DNA of 64,000 bases from Mucilaginibacter sp. UR6-11 (GTDB taxonomy: Bacteria > Bacteroidota > Bacteroidia > Sphingobacteriales > Sphingobacteriaceae): positions 186,001 through 250,000 of the forward strand of contig NZ_JAJIWO010000001.1 of the NCBI RefSeq assembly GCF_020880695.1, given 5' to 3'. A program made the translations under genes and the position numbers. Under the pieces are notes generated by a model. It worked only from the letters and a program-made list of their open reading frames with translations. It was not told the origin of the DNA and did not search any database. Shown here one piece after another: positions 1 to 9,474 of the stretch. Position 1 is the stretch's first letter. Each line of letters begins with the position of its first letter.

Positions 1-1
1 T

Positions 2-799
2 AAGCTATCTTATGACAGGAATGTACAAAACATCCATTTATTAAGTAACTCCCCTTTTATTTCGGCCACGATTATTTATTTACCAAGCAGTAACAATATT
101 AAACCGGAAATAGCTGACCAGGCGTCGTTAGGCTATTATCATACCTTTCGCGAAAATGGTTATGAGTTTTCCAGCGAAATCTATTACAAAAACCTGCAAA
201 ACCAAATCGACTACAGAAACGGCGCAAATCTGGCCGGGAACGAGTATGTAGAAGCGGATCTGCTGTATGGCTCGGGAAGGGCCTATGGTTGGGAAACTTA
301 TATTAAAAAGAAGTCAGGTAAATTTACCGGTTGGCTAAGCTATACCTTGTCACGCACGGAAAGAAAAATACCGGGCATAAATAACGGTCATTACTACCCG
401 GCAACCCAGGACCAAACCAATCATTTATCCCTGGTGGGCATGTATCAGGCCGGGAAGAAATGGACATTTTCTGCCAACTTCGTTTACAACACAGGTAACG
501 CCGTTACCTGGCCTTCAGAAAAATTTGCCGTGGATGGCGCCACCGTTTATTATTATGGCGGCCGAAACAGCAGCCGCCTGCCGGCATATAACCGCCTGGA
601 TATAGGAGCTACGCTTTTAGCTAAAAAAACAGCTAAATATGAAAGCAGCTGGGACTTCTCTATATATAACGTGTATGGCCAGTCTAATCCTTCTGATATC
701 ATTTTCCGAAACGACCCTAAAAATGCTAACAAAACACAGGCAGTTCAAACTACCTTTTTCAAAATGGTCCCATCTGTTACCTACAACTTTAAATTTTAA
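2..799 (+). CDS. TonB-dependent receptor, C-terminal fragment (5' end outside window)
   Basis: The frame is open from base 2 to the stop at 797-799, giving about 265 residues with no start, so the gene begins before the window. The sequence is rich in alternating aromatic and polar residues typical of outer-membrane beta-strands, and ends in the aromatic strand VTYNFKF, as expected for a beta-barrel terminus. It matches the C-terminal barrel of TonB-dependent receptors that import ligands across the outer membrane. A DUF4249 lipoprotein follows 4 bp downstream, the usual partner of this receptor type in Bacteroidota. The ligand cannot be told from this part. Confidence 0.85.
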   Translation, partial: KLSYDRNVQNIHLLSNSPFISATIIYLPSSNNIKPEIADQASLGYYHTFRENGYEFSSEIYYKNLQNQIDYRNGANLAGNEYVEADLLYGSGRAYGWETYIKKKSGKFTGWLSYTLSRTERKIPGINNGHYYPATQDQTNHLSLVGMYQAGKKWTFSANFVYNTGNAVTWPSEKFAVDGATVYYYGGRNSSRLPAYNRLDIGATLLAKKTAKYESSWDFSIYNVYGQSNPSDIIFRNDPKNANKTQAVQTTFFKMVPSVTYNFKF

Positions 800-803
800 T
801 AAA

Positions 804-1589
804 ATGAAAGCATTATCATTAATAATAATCTCAATTATTTGCATCCTACTTTGGTCTTCCTGTCAAAAGGTCATTACGCCACCTTTGGCCGGCTCATCGC
901 CGCAACTGGTAATCATAGGTACTGTAAGTGATACAACGGGGCCATACCATGTCAAGATTTCAAATACAGTTAGTTTCTATGCCGATAATATCTATCCGAA
1001 TGTTTCCGGGGCATCCGTCACCATCACCGATCAAACAACAGGTATCAGTGATGTTTTAACAGAAACCTCGGCAGGGACCTATACTACGCATACCCTAACG
1101 GGAAGACCCGGGGACACTTATCAGCTCCAGGTATTGTTGAACGGTAAAACCTACAGGTCATCATCTACTATGCCCTACCCTGTTCCGCTGGATTCTATTA
1201 CGTTTGATTATGCTGTTAAAAACAAGATACAGCCGGTGGTTTATTTTCAGGACCCGACGGGCTTTACCAATTATTATAAACTAGCTATACAGGTTAACGG
1301 AACTAATCTTAAAAGATTCGAAGCTATTGACGACCGGTTATCAAACAGCAAGTATATTCATGCACATCTGGAGATAGATACCGGCATTATTAAGAGGAAT
1401 GATCTTGTGAATGTGAGTTTAGTAGGCGTAGAAAAAAATGCTTACCAATTTTTACAGGAGGCAGAGAACGTTGCTTTTAATAATGACAATTTAGCGGCAC
1501 CAGCTACCCCGACCTCGAATATTTCCGGCGGCTGCCTGGGCTATTTCAGCGCGCAAACGGTAAGCAGTAAAAAACGAATCGTAAAATAA
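804..1589 (+). CDS. DUF4249 family lipoprotein
   Basis: The protein has 261 residues from the ATG at 804; the frame is open further upstream but that part lies inside the receptor gene. Residues 1-20 form a lipoprotein signal ending in WSSC, so Cys20 should be lipidated. The body has an Ig-like extracellular start (GTVSDTTGPYHVKIS) and ends in GCLGYFSAQ, a feature of DUF4249 proteins. These are surface or periplasmic partners of TonB-dependent receptors; their molecular role is not established. The 4-bp gap to the receptor stop points to one transcript. Confidence 0.85.
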   Translation: MKALSLIIISIICILLWSSCQKVITPPLAGSSPQLVIIGTVSDTTGPYHVKISNTVSFYADNIYPNVSGASVTITDQTTGISDVLTETSAGTYTTHTLTGRPGDTYQLQVLLNGKTYRSSSTMPYPVPLDSITFDYAVKNKIQPVVYFQDPTGFTNYYKLAIQVNGTNLKRFEAIDDRLSNSKYIHAHLEIDTGIIKRNDLVNVSLVGVEKNAYQFLQEAENVAFNNDNLAAPATPTSNISGGCLGYFSAQTVSSKKRIVK

Positions 1590-1711
1590 GCCTAAAAATT
1601 ATCGCCGATTTAACCACACGCGGTCATCAATACCTCATATACTGACTATAAATACTTTTTTAAGTAAGGGTAAATGCCGGTTTCGTTGTAATAACTAAAA
1701 CATTAAAACAA

Positions 1712-2728
1712 ATGAACTTAAGACCTAAAAACAACATCATCCGGGTACTGGCTCTAAATGGAGCCGTACTTGCTTTAACTTTAATTGCCTGTACAAATGT
1801 TAAAGCACAAAATCAAACTGATCAGGTGCATATCGGGATAATTGATCCGATTAGCAATCATGGTAACCGTGCATCTTCAGATACCAACAACTTTTCCCTT
1901 AATCTTTTGACGGGGGTATCGGCAAAAGAAACAGGATTAACCATTGCCGGTATGGCTAACATTATCCGCAATGATGCAGAAGGTGTACAAATAGCCGGCG
2001 TATCTAATTGTATTGGTAAAAATGCGACAGGCGCAATGTTTGCCGGATTTATAAATACCTATGGAAATAGTAAAGGGTTAGCCTTTGCCGGGTTTACAAA
2101 TATTGCCAAAGAAAGCGGCGGCGTCCAGTTTGCCGGCTTTCTGAATAAGTCAGATGATGTATCATCACAATTTGCCGGATTTATCAATATGGCAAAAAAA
2201 GTTAAAGGCGTGCAAATGGCCGGATTTATCAACATTGCCGATAGCTCCGATTATGCTATCGGCATTATTAATTTGATTAAAAACGGTGAAAAAGGAATTA
2301 GCGCCAGTATTGACGAAACCTTAACCCCTATCATATCTTTCAGATCGGGTGGAAAAAGGCTGTATGGGATAATAGGAGTTGGCTATAACTTGGATAATAA
2401 AAAGGTTAAATATGCCTTTGAGGGTGGCCTGGGTGCGCATTTAGTCAGATCTACGGTGTTCATTTTAAATGCGGAAGTTGCTACAACCAATTTGGAGAGC
2501 TTTAACCACGCAGAATACTTCAAATCCTCTTTAAGATTACTTCCTGCTTTAAAGATCACGCCTAAATTTGAAATATTCGGAGGCCCATCCTTTAACTACG
2601 TAAATACCAGTTCAAACGAAGGGCGCGAACTGACAGACAAATATAGCTCCATTTGGAAAAATGTATCAGGAAATAAAATTCAGGACATCCATATTGGCTA
2701 TAATGCCGGCATCCAATTTCTTTTTTAA
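1712..2728 (+). CDS. Surface-repeat protein of LA_2272 type
   Basis: The protein has 338 residues with an N-terminal signal peptide (hydrophobic stretch about residues 11-32, ending KAQN). Residues about 68-190 hold some eight repeats of about 15 residues built around AGF-x-N (IAGMAN, IAGVSN, FAGFIN, FAGFTN, FAGFLN, FAGFIN, MAGFIN, IGIIN). The remaining C-terminal part looks like a small outer-membrane barrel. The repeats match the LA_2272-type surface repeats common in Bacteroidota and Leptospira, whose function is unknown. It stands 122 bp after the DUF4249 gene and is probably transcribed separately. Confidence 0.75.
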   Translation: MNLRPKNNIIRVLALNGAVLALTLIACTNVKAQNQTDQVHIGIIDPISNHGNRASSDTNNFSLNLLTGVSAKETGLTIAGMANIIRNDAEGVQIAGVSNCIGKNATGAMFAGFINTYGNSKGLAFAGFTNIAKESGGVQFAGFLNKSDDVSSQFAGFINMAKKVKGVQMAGFINIADSSDYAIGIINLIKNGEKGISASIDETLTPIISFRSGGKRLYGIIGVGYNLDNKKVKYAFEGGLGAHLVRSTVFILNAEVATTNLESFNHAEYFKSSLRLLPALKITPKFEIFGGPSFNYVNTSSNEGRELTDKYSSIWKNVSGNKIQDIHIGYNAGIQFLF

Positions 2729-3056
2729 TCAATGCTGTATGCAAGATAAAAGTTATGCGCTCGAATTCTAAAGCGAGCTTTGGCTTTTTAGCACATACCC
2801 CAATAAAAAGCTGCCGAAACCACAATTACAATACTTCATTTTAATTTATTTAAAAATATTGATATAAAATGTGGTAAAACGGTTAATCATTATTATATTA
2901 GCCTCAAGGACCAATTATAGGAAAGTTTAAAGGCTTTCTTTTTCAAAACCGCTATGTCATTGTAAATCTGTTAACGGGCATTGTTATGCTTTGCCGGTTG
3001 ATGGATTTATACTGATATGTTTTGTCCGAACCTAATATACCTTGATTAAGTTTATC
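2729..3056. other. Intergenic region, 328 bp
   Basis: No gene is supported here. The stretch is AT-rich and must carry the promoter of the LacI-type gene. A TATGTTTTG at about 3016-3024 resembles a -7 element but has one base too many. A weak 5-bp stem near 2759-2779 followed by T residues could end the upstream transcript, but it is not strong enough to call. Confidence 0.5.
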
Positions 3057-4082
3057 ATGATTAAAAAAAGAATATCGATAAAAGATATAGCCAAGCTTAC
3101 TAACACTTCTATAACAACCGTTTCTTTTGTTCTTAACGGCAAGGGGCGTATAAGTAAGGAAATTTCTGAAAAGATATTAGAGGTAGCCAACGCAAACGGA
3201 TACGAACCAAACAGGATGGCTGTGGGTTTACGCACGGGCTCGTCAAAAGTTATAGGTTTTATTGTTGAAGCTATTGGTGGTCCGTTTTTTGGTGCCATGG
3301 CCAAAGTTATTGAAGAAGAGGCCGAAAAGGCTGGCTATGGCGTTATATACTGCAGCACAAATAATAATATCCAAAAAGGTAAAGATGCCATAAGAATGCT
3401 TTCGCGGCAGCAGGTTGACGGCTACATTATTACGCCCTTAAAAGGTTTGGAAAAAGAGGTGCAGGACCTGGTGGCCCGTGATAAACCGGTGGTGCTAATA
3501 GACGGCTATTTTCCGGACCTTGATATTCCGCATGTATTGGTTGATAATTACAATAGCTCTTATGAGGCTGTGGAGTTTCTTATTAAATCGGGCTATCGTA
3601 ACATCGGTTTGGTGACAGCTGATGCCGAACTTATTCAATTACAGGACAGGACAAGGGGCTATAGCGACGCCCTGAAAGCAAATGGACTAAAGAATGAGGA
3701 AAAGGTGATATTGAAAATACCTTTTGATGCCGACCGCGACAAAGCTGTAAAAGCAACCAAAGCTTTTATTAAAAAGCAAAAACAAATAGACGCTTTGTTC
3801 TTTTCTACCAATTATTTAGGCATTATGGGCCTGCAAAGTATCACTGAGTTAAACTTAAATATCCCCGGCAACCTTGCCATGGTTAGTTTCGATGATAACG
3901 AAATATTTGATTTTTATCCGCCGGGCATCACAACGGTAAAACAACCTGCTTATGAAATAGCAAAATCGGCAATTGACATAGTACTTTCACAAATGGGCGA
4001 TAAAAAACCAAACATTTCAAAAATTAAACTACTTATTCCGGCAGAAATTATAAAAAGAGGTTCAACAATTACCTTAAATTAA
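3057..4082 (+). CDS. LacI-family transcriptional regulator
   Basis: The protein has 341 residues from the ATG at 3057; a TTG at 3042 would add five residues. The N-terminal helix-turn-helix (SIKDIAKLTNTSITTVSFVLNG, about residues 6-27) is followed by the hinge (ANANGYEPNRMAVGLRTG) and a periplasmic-binding-protein-like sensor domain to the C-terminus. It should bind a sugar or related ligand and control the SusC/SusD operon that starts 607 bp downstream. Two identical palindromes with a central CG lie in that gap, as expected for this family. Whether it represses or activates cannot be read from the sequence. Confidence 0.93.
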   Translation: MIKKRISIKDIAKLTNTSITTVSFVLNGKGRISKEISEKILEVANANGYEPNRMAVGLRTGSSKVIGFIVEAIGGPFFGAMAKVIEEEAEKAGYGVIYCSTNNNIQKGKDAIRMLSRQQVDGYIITPLKGLEKEVQDLVARDKPVVLIDGYFPDLDIPHVLVDNYNSSYEAVEFLIKSGYRNIGLVTADAELIQLQDRTRGYSDALKANGLKNEEKVILKIPFDADRDKAVKATKAFIKKQKQIDALFFSTNYLGIMGLQSITELNLNIPGNLAMVSFDDNEIFDFYPPGITTVKQPAYEIAKSAIDIVLSQMGDKKPNISKIKLLIPAEIIKRGSTITLN

Positions 4083-4275
4083 CTTTAACAACCTTATTTT
4101 TCCATATTTAGGCAATAAATGCTTTGAAAAATTTACTTATTTTGACGTTTCTTTTGTTTTAATCAAAATTTTAGCCCTAATTCTATTAATTATTTTAATA
4201 AATTTTTTAAAATATCGTTATATAATTATAAATACATTAAAAATAATCTATTCTTAACAAAAAAGTAATTTTGTT

Positions 4276-4306
4276 TTTGATAAAACATTTTACTAATCTA
4301 TATTTG
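4276..4306 (+). promoter_or_regulatory. Candidate promoter of the SusC/SusD operon
   Basis: TTTG at 4276-4279 and TATATTTG at 4299-4306 are separated by 19 nt, an exact fit to the Bacteroidota primary sigma consensus TTTG-N19-TAnnTTTG. Transcription would start near 4313. A degenerate operator (4279-4294) lies between the two elements and the first perfect palindrome lies about 35 bp downstream of the start, so a bound LacI-type protein could block it. This is consensus matching only. Confidence 0.5.
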
Positions 4307-4345
4307 GAACATGCCGTGCTTGGGGTAGAGAAGTGCGCTGCTATA

Positions 4346-4361
4346 GATAAAACGTTTTATC
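4346..4361. promoter_or_regulatory. LacI-type operator 1 (GATAAAACGTTTTATC)
   Basis: A perfect 16-bp palindrome with a central CG, the layout expected for LacI/GalR-family operators. An identical copy lies 195 bp downstream at 4541-4556. Both sit between a LacI-family gene and the operon it probably controls. Confidence 0.75.
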
Positions 4362-4540
4362 TGTTTTTTTGATCAACATGACATATTTGTGCTTACAGTA
4401 TGCATTTTGAATAAAACAGATAACAAATTCACCATCTATTCTTAAAAACATCTACCATTTTGGTACCCCCTGCTTTAAACGCTTTTGATAGATTTTAATT
4501 TATTATGTCTTGTCTGTTGATTGAATTTTTGCCCTCTATT

Positions 4541-4556
4541 GATAAAACGTTTTATC
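4541..4556. promoter_or_regulatory. LacI-type operator 2 (GATAAAACGTTTTATC)
   Basis: Second exact copy of the palindrome at 4346-4361, with one more matching base pair on each side (4540 and 4557). It lies 133 bp before the SusC start. Two copies allow looping by a tetramer or cooperative binding. Confidence 0.75.
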
Positions 4557-4689
4557 ATAATAAATAAATTTTTCACATAAACAATACTACATGGATAAAA
4601 CAATAACGTAAACTCCCCCCAGCAATAGCGCTGAAACTTTACCGATAGCTAATATTAACAATCATTAACTGCTCATTTAAATTCTAATT

Positions 4690-7600
4690 ATGATTAAATT
4701 CTTATACAAAAAGAAAATCTTTTATTATGCATGCGTAATTCCAATCTTAATTGCTTTGGAAACTTTTGCTGTAAAAGCTCAAAACGAACCTGCTGTTGGT
4801 CCTCGGGTTGTCGTTTCGGGTGTTGTAAAGGATGCATCCGAGACGCTACCGGGTGTATCTGTAGTAATAACGGGTACTTCAATAGGTGTCAATACCGACG
4901 TTACGGGCGCATTTTCATTGAAAGTACCTGTGGGAAAATCCATTACCGTAAGTATGCTTGGTTATATTGCCCAAACAATAAACATAACCGAAGCAAAATC
5001 AAACCTGATCGTAGTTTTAAAAACCGACCAGAAAAATTTAAAGGATGTTGTGATCATTGGTTACCAAACGGTATCGCGCAAAACGCTAAGTGCGGCGGTA
5101 ACGTCTGTTGACCCTAAAACTATTGCTGATATGCCTGCTCCAACCTTTGATGCTTTACTTCAGGGTCGCGTTGCTGGCTTAAACGTCCAGAATTTTTCAG
5201 GCGAACCCGGTGCCAGAAGTAACGTAGTATTAAGGGGTAACACAGCGGTTAGCCGTAATATTGATAACAACACAAGCTCAGCATCAGGCAAGGCCAGTTT
5301 GGCCAGGGCAATTTCGGGCCCGCTATACGTTATTGACGGCGTACCTCAGAGCACAGAAGATATCGCTGCCATTAACTACGGTTCAGGTACAGGCACCGAC
5401 CTTTTAGCAGGTATCCCAATTGGCGACATCGAAAGTATCGACATATTAAAAGATGCGTCTGCAGCGGCAGTTTACGGTTCAAGGGGTTCTAACGGTGTTA
5501 TTATCATCACCACCAAAAAAGGTGTTGCCGGTAAAACCCGTATCAATTTTTCAACCTACCATGGTATTACAGGGAAGCCTAATTTAGATAAAGTACTTAC
5601 CGGTGCAGAAGAGACCAGAGCAAAACTTGATCTGATCAATCACTATGGCAACTACAACAATTTGAATAATATTCCGCAGATTTTAACAGATACGTTGAAC
5701 CCTGCATTTAATAATAACAATGATTACAGAAAAGAGTTATACCAAACCGGTATAGTTGATAACTATGAGTTATCGGTAACCGGCGGTAATGACCTTGTAA
5801 CTTACCGTTATGGCTTAAACTACTATAATGAGTCTGGTATCATCAAAAAAACAGGCTTACAACGCTACTCAATTAACAGTACGGTTGGTATTAACATTTC
5901 AAAACGTTTAAAAGTTAGTACCCAAATACGCTTTTACCGTGTTGACAGGCCTACATCACTTAGTGACGTCAGCGGTAACATAAATCCGTTTACCGGCGGT
6001 TATTATCCTACCAATGCACTACCTCCTTCTAACTTGTACTTAACACAAGCTAATAAAGATTATATATACGGCAGTACGCTAAATAATACTGACAACAACA
6101 CAAACAACAGTGTAACTATCAGTCCTACTATTGACTGGAAGATCTCTGATCACTTCGCATTTAACAGTGTGCTTTCTTATGAAAGTGCCGGCAGCCGTAA
6201 AGATACCTTTACACCGGGTGCTGTAAGACAAAGCGGTTACGGCTATGCGTCAAGTTTTGTTGATAACTCTGCAAACTATTTAGTGAGCAGTAACATTCAG
6301 TATAATACAACATTAGGCAAAGACCATCACTTAAACGTATTGGCAGGTCAAAATATGGAATACCATAACTACAGGGCAACCAGTGCTACTGCTGATGGTA
6401 TCCCGAATGATCAGATCTCTGTTGTAAAAGTATTGGACAAAAACGGGTCAACCGCATTTTCTGATTTATTGGAAAGCGGTATATCAACCGAGTTTGTACG
6501 TGTTAACTACGATTATAAACAAAAGTATTTATTATCAGCTGTAATGAATGCTGACGCTTCATCAAAATTTGGTCCGGGTAACAGAGTGGGTTTCTTCCCA
6601 TCAGTTTCTGCCGGCTGGGTTATCAGCGATGAAGACTTCATGAAACCGGCAAGCAGCTGGCTTACTATATTAAAACTGCGTGGCAGTTATGGTATTACCG
6701 GACGCCAGCCGGATAGTGGCGACAACTACCTGTCGTTTAACTCATACAACATTGGCGCTGGCGGTTTTGCTGGTAGCAACAGCCCGCAAACAGGTGCAAA
6801 CTTGTCTACAACCTATAACGGTGTAGCCGCTATATCACCTAACTTTGCTGGTAGCTTAAGTAATGCTGATCTTACCTGGGAGCACTCTAAACAAGCTAAC
6901 TTAGGTTTAGACGCTACATTTTTAGATGGCCGTTTTAACCTGGTTTTAGATGCTTATGTTAGAAACACAAGTAAAGGTATATTTACTTTAGACTTACCGG
7001 TAACAACTGGTTATCAAACTATCATAACCAACTCTATTGGTACACAAAATAAAGGTTTAGAGGCTTCCTTTATTGCACACTACTTTAACCCGCGCAATGC
7101 TTTCCAATGGGAAACTGATTTTAACATCGCTTACAATACTGGTGAGATCACCGCATTGCCAAACGGCGGACGTGATATTTATATCGATAAGTTTGTGTTA
7201 AGACAAGGCCAGCCCATGAATGAGTACAACGTGTTCCTGCAAACAGGTGTTTACAAAACAGATAAAGATGTACCAATTAACCCGGTAACCGGTGGCGTGC
7301 TTAACTTTTACGGCTATCCGTTTAAAGGTGGTGACCCGATCTGGAAAGACTCAAACGGTGATGGTACGCTTGACGCGTCAGATTATGTTCCTGCCGGTAA
7401 TCCTGCTCCTAAATTTACAGGTGGTTTCAATAACGTTTTTGGGTATAAAAACTGGACATTTTCAGTATTCTGTACTTTCACTTTAGATCGTTCTATCTTT
7501 AATGAATACTTAGTAGGTAAACTATCACACTTAGTGCCTACTGATGACGGTGACCCTAACCCATACCATGATCTTGCTAATAACGCGTTCCCTGACCTTT

Positions 7601-7944
7601 CAGGCATAAACTATTGGAAAAACCCTGGTGACAACGCTACTTACCCATCTTTAAGCTCGGTAAGTGGTACACGTTACAAATATGCTCAAGTTCAATCAGC
7701 CTGGATTGAAAATGGTAATTATATGCGTATAAAAACCGTATCGTTAGGTTATACATTTAAACCAAGTGTTGTAAAAAGCCTGCACATAAGCCGTTTAAGA
7801 GTTTATGGTATGGTTGATAACTTACATATCTTCCAAAAATCAAACGTGCCTGATGCTGAAGAAGTTGACGCATACGGTATTTACAACGGTAATGGTTATC
7901 CAATTCCTAAAAAGTTTACGCTGGGTCTTGATTTAAGCCTTTAA
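4690..7944 (+). CDS. SusC/RagA-like TonB-dependent outer-membrane transporter
   Basis: The protein has 1084 residues, normal for SusC-type transporters. In order: signal peptide (about 1-30), a carboxypeptidase-regulatory-like domain (about 40-110), a TonB-box-like stretch (DVVIIGYQ), the plug with LQGRVAGLNV and the family signature around ILKDASAAAVYGSRGSNGVI, then the beta-barrel to the end (KFTLGLDLSL). It imports oligomeric nutrients across the outer membrane using TonB energy, with the SusD lipoprotein as lid. It is first in a four-gene operon and is probably controlled by the LacI-type protein upstream. No glycoside hydrolase lies nearby, so the substrate is unknown. Confidence 0.95.
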   Translation: MIKFLYKKKIFYYACVIPILIALETFAVKAQNEPAVGPRVVVSGVVKDASETLPGVSVVITGTSIGVNTDVTGAFSLKVPVGKSITVSMLGYIAQTINITEAKSNLIVVLKTDQKNLKDVVIIGYQTVSRKTLSAAVTSVDPKTIADMPAPTFDALLQGRVAGLNVQNFSGEPGARSNVVLRGNTAVSRNIDNNTSSASGKASLARAISGPLYVIDGVPQSTEDIAAINYGSGTGTDLLAGIPIGDIESIDILKDASAAAVYGSRGSNGVIIITTKKGVAGKTRINFSTYHGITGKPNLDKVLTGAEETRAKLDLINHYGNYNNLNNIPQILTDTLNPAFNNNNDYRKELYQTGIVDNYELSVTGGNDLVTYRYGLNYYNESGIIKKTGLQRYSINSTVGINISKRLKVSTQIRFYRVDRPTSLSDVSGNINPFTGGYYPTNALPPSNLYLTQANKDYIYGSTLNNTDNNTNNSVTISPTIDWKISDHFAFNSVLSYESAGSRKDTFTPGAVRQSGYGYASSFVDNSANYLVSSNIQYNTTLGKDHHLNVLAGQNMEYHNYRATSATADGIPNDQISVVKVLDKNGSTAFSDLLESGISTEFVRVNYDYKQKYLLSAVMNADASSKFGPGNRVGFFPSVSAGWVISDEDFMKPASSWLTILKLRGSYGITGRQPDSGDNYLSFNSYNIGAGGFAGSNSPQTGANLSTTYNGVAAISPNFAGSLSNADLTWEHSKQANLGLDATFLDGRFNLVLDAYVRNTSKGIFTLDLPVTTGYQTIITNSIGTQNKGLEASFIAHYFNPRNAFQWETDFNIAYNTGEITALPNGGRDIYIDKFVLRQGQPMNEYNVFLQTGVYKTDKDVPINPVTGGVLNFYGYPFKGGDPIWKDSNGDGTLDASDYVPAGNPAPKFTGGFNNVFGYKNWTFSVFCTFTLDRSIFNEYLVGKLSHLVPTDDGDPNPYHDLANNAFPDLSGINYWKNPGDNATYPSLSSVSGTRYKYAQVQSAWIENGNYMRIKTVSLGYTFKPSVVKSLHISRLRVYGMVDNLHIFQKSNVPDAEEVDAYGIYNGNGYPIPKKFTLGLDLSL

Positions 7945-7970
7945 TAATTATTCAGGTGGATTTAAAAAAA

Positions 7971-9455
7971 ATGGAAATGAAAATTAAAACTTTAAAATAC
8001 ACAGCCGGCTTATTATTAATAACCGGGTTGATAAGTGTGAACACGTCATGTAAAAAAATACTTGACCTTGAGCCGCACAACTCTACATTTACCAACGCCT
8101 ATTTTTCAAATGGCAATGATGCTAACACCGCTATTGCCGGTGCTTACGCGCTCTTGCGTTCGGTGTTGCTTAGCAATTCATCGTTTCACGTATATGGTGA
8201 TGCTACGGCAAATGAGTTTGCTATAACCGACGCTTTTTATTCCCCTATACCCAGCGGGCAATTTACCGGGCTAAACGTTAGCTCAGCATTTTGGAACTGG
8301 TCAAACTATTATCAGTTAATACAACAAATAAACCTGATCATTACAAAGGTTCCAAACATCCCTATCGGTAAATTTACTAACCAGGATGATAAACAAAAAA
8401 TCATTGGCGAAGCTTATTTCCTAAGAGCTTTCACTTACTTCTACATGAGTAGAGTTTGGGGTGACGTTCCGTTGAAACTTACACCGGATTTGGACATAAG
8501 CCAGGCTGTAAACATACCCCGTACGCCTGCTGCTACTGTATTAAAACAGTGTTTGGCTGACGTGAAGGTTGCCGAAGGTGATTTAGTATATGGTTATACT
8601 GATGCTAACCAAACTGCTGTTAGAGCCAACAAAGGAAGCGCTTATGCTTTAGAAGCTCACATTCAAGCCTGGATGCATAATTATGCTGCCTGCGAAGTAG
8701 CCGCCAATCAGGTTATTACTAATGGTGGTTACCAATTGGTAACTGATACTTCACAATTTAGCAAAGTATTTATCGGAAAATCTGTTGAAGGCATTTTCGA
8801 GATCAATATCAGCTACGGGCAAAGTGAAGGTTTATCTTATCAAAGCGGTGCCTATTTACCAACTCTTAAGTATCCTTTTATCTACACTAAAACTAATTTA
8901 GAGTGGCCATTAAATAGAGATTATGTAAATAAATTGTATAAAGATACCTCAGACGTAAGGTATGCTAAATACTTTTTCCAGGCACAAAATTCAGGTAATG
9001 GTCAAACCATCAAGTATGATAACATTGTTTATGCAGATGGTTCAGCCAGAAATGACGCAAGATTATCCAATAACCTAATAATTTTCCGCCTGGCAGATAT
9101 AATGCTGTTACGTGCTGAAGCGTTAAACCAATTAGGACGGGATGGCGAAGCGTTGCCATTGCTTAACCAGGTGAGAAGCAGAGCGCATATAGCTGCTTAC
9201 GCCGGAACAGGTGATAATTTGACGCGGACAATTTTGGAAGAGCGTTTACGTGAACTGTTTTATGAAGGACAATCGTTTTATGACCTGGTACGTACCAAGC
9301 ATATTGGCAGCTTAACCAGCAGCTTTATATCAGATTACGCGAGCATTAATGACATAAGAGTCAATGCAGGCGGTAATTATTGGCCGATTGACCCTACCAT
9401 GTTCAAGGACGATTTTACATTAACGCAAACTCCTTACTGGCAAGGTAAATTATAA
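7971..9455 (+). CDS. SusD/RagB-family nutrient-binding lipoprotein
   Basis: The protein has 494 residues from the ATG at 7971, chosen because AGGTGGA lies about 10 nt upstream and it leads directly into a lipoprotein signal; a GTG at 7956 would add five residues. The lipobox NTSC puts the lipid on Cys27. The N-terminal part (DLEPHNSTFTNAYFSNGNDANTAIAGAYALLR) and the C-terminal LRELFYEGQSFYDLVR are typical of SusD-like proteins, which sit on the cell surface and cap the SusC barrel. It follows the SusC gene by 26 bp. Confidence 0.95.
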   Translation: MEMKIKTLKYTAGLLLITGLISVNTSCKKILDLEPHNSTFTNAYFSNGNDANTAIAGAYALLRSVLLSNSSFHVYGDATANEFAITDAFYSPIPSGQFTGLNVSSAFWNWSNYYQLIQQINLIITKVPNIPIGKFTNQDDKQKIIGEAYFLRAFTYFYMSRVWGDVPLKLTPDLDISQAVNIPRTPAATVLKQCLADVKVAEGDLVYGYTDANQTAVRANKGSAYALEAHIQAWMHNYAACEVAANQVITNGGYQLVTDTSQFSKVFIGKSVEGIFEINISYGQSEGLSYQSGAYLPTLKYPFIYTKTNLEWPLNRDYVNKLYKDTSDVRYAKYFFQAQNSGNGQTIKYDNIVYADGSARNDARLSNNLIIFRLADIMLLRAEALNQLGRDGEALPLLNQVRSRAHIAAYAGTGDNLTRTILEERLRELFYEGQSFYDLVRTKHIGSLTSSFISDYASINDIRVNAGGNYWPIDPTMFKDDFTLTQTPYWQGKL

Positions 9456-9474
9456 CCCTTTAAAAGATCATAAG

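Larger units (their letters stand above)
4083..4689. other. Long regulatory region before the SusC/SusD operon
   Basis: This 607-bp stretch has no credible gene. It contains one good promoter candidate, two perfect 16-bp palindromes, one degenerate copy of the palindrome at 4279-4294 (13 of 16 bases) and a half-site at 4594-4601. If the promoter is right, the leader is about 375 nt, long enough for post-transcriptional control. Confidence 0.6.

Noticed and set aside
639..803. The upstream extension of the DUF4249 frame into the receptor gene.
   Set aside because: It overlaps the end of the receptor gene, and the ATG at 804 starts a clear lipoprotein signal.
2740..2800. A possible terminator after the repeat-protein gene.
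   Set aside because: The stem is only 5 bp and the T run is interrupted.
4731..5111. A 126-codon frame inside the SusC gene, rich in Cys and Arg.
   Set aside because: It is a shifted-frame shadow of the SusC coding sequence with no family features.
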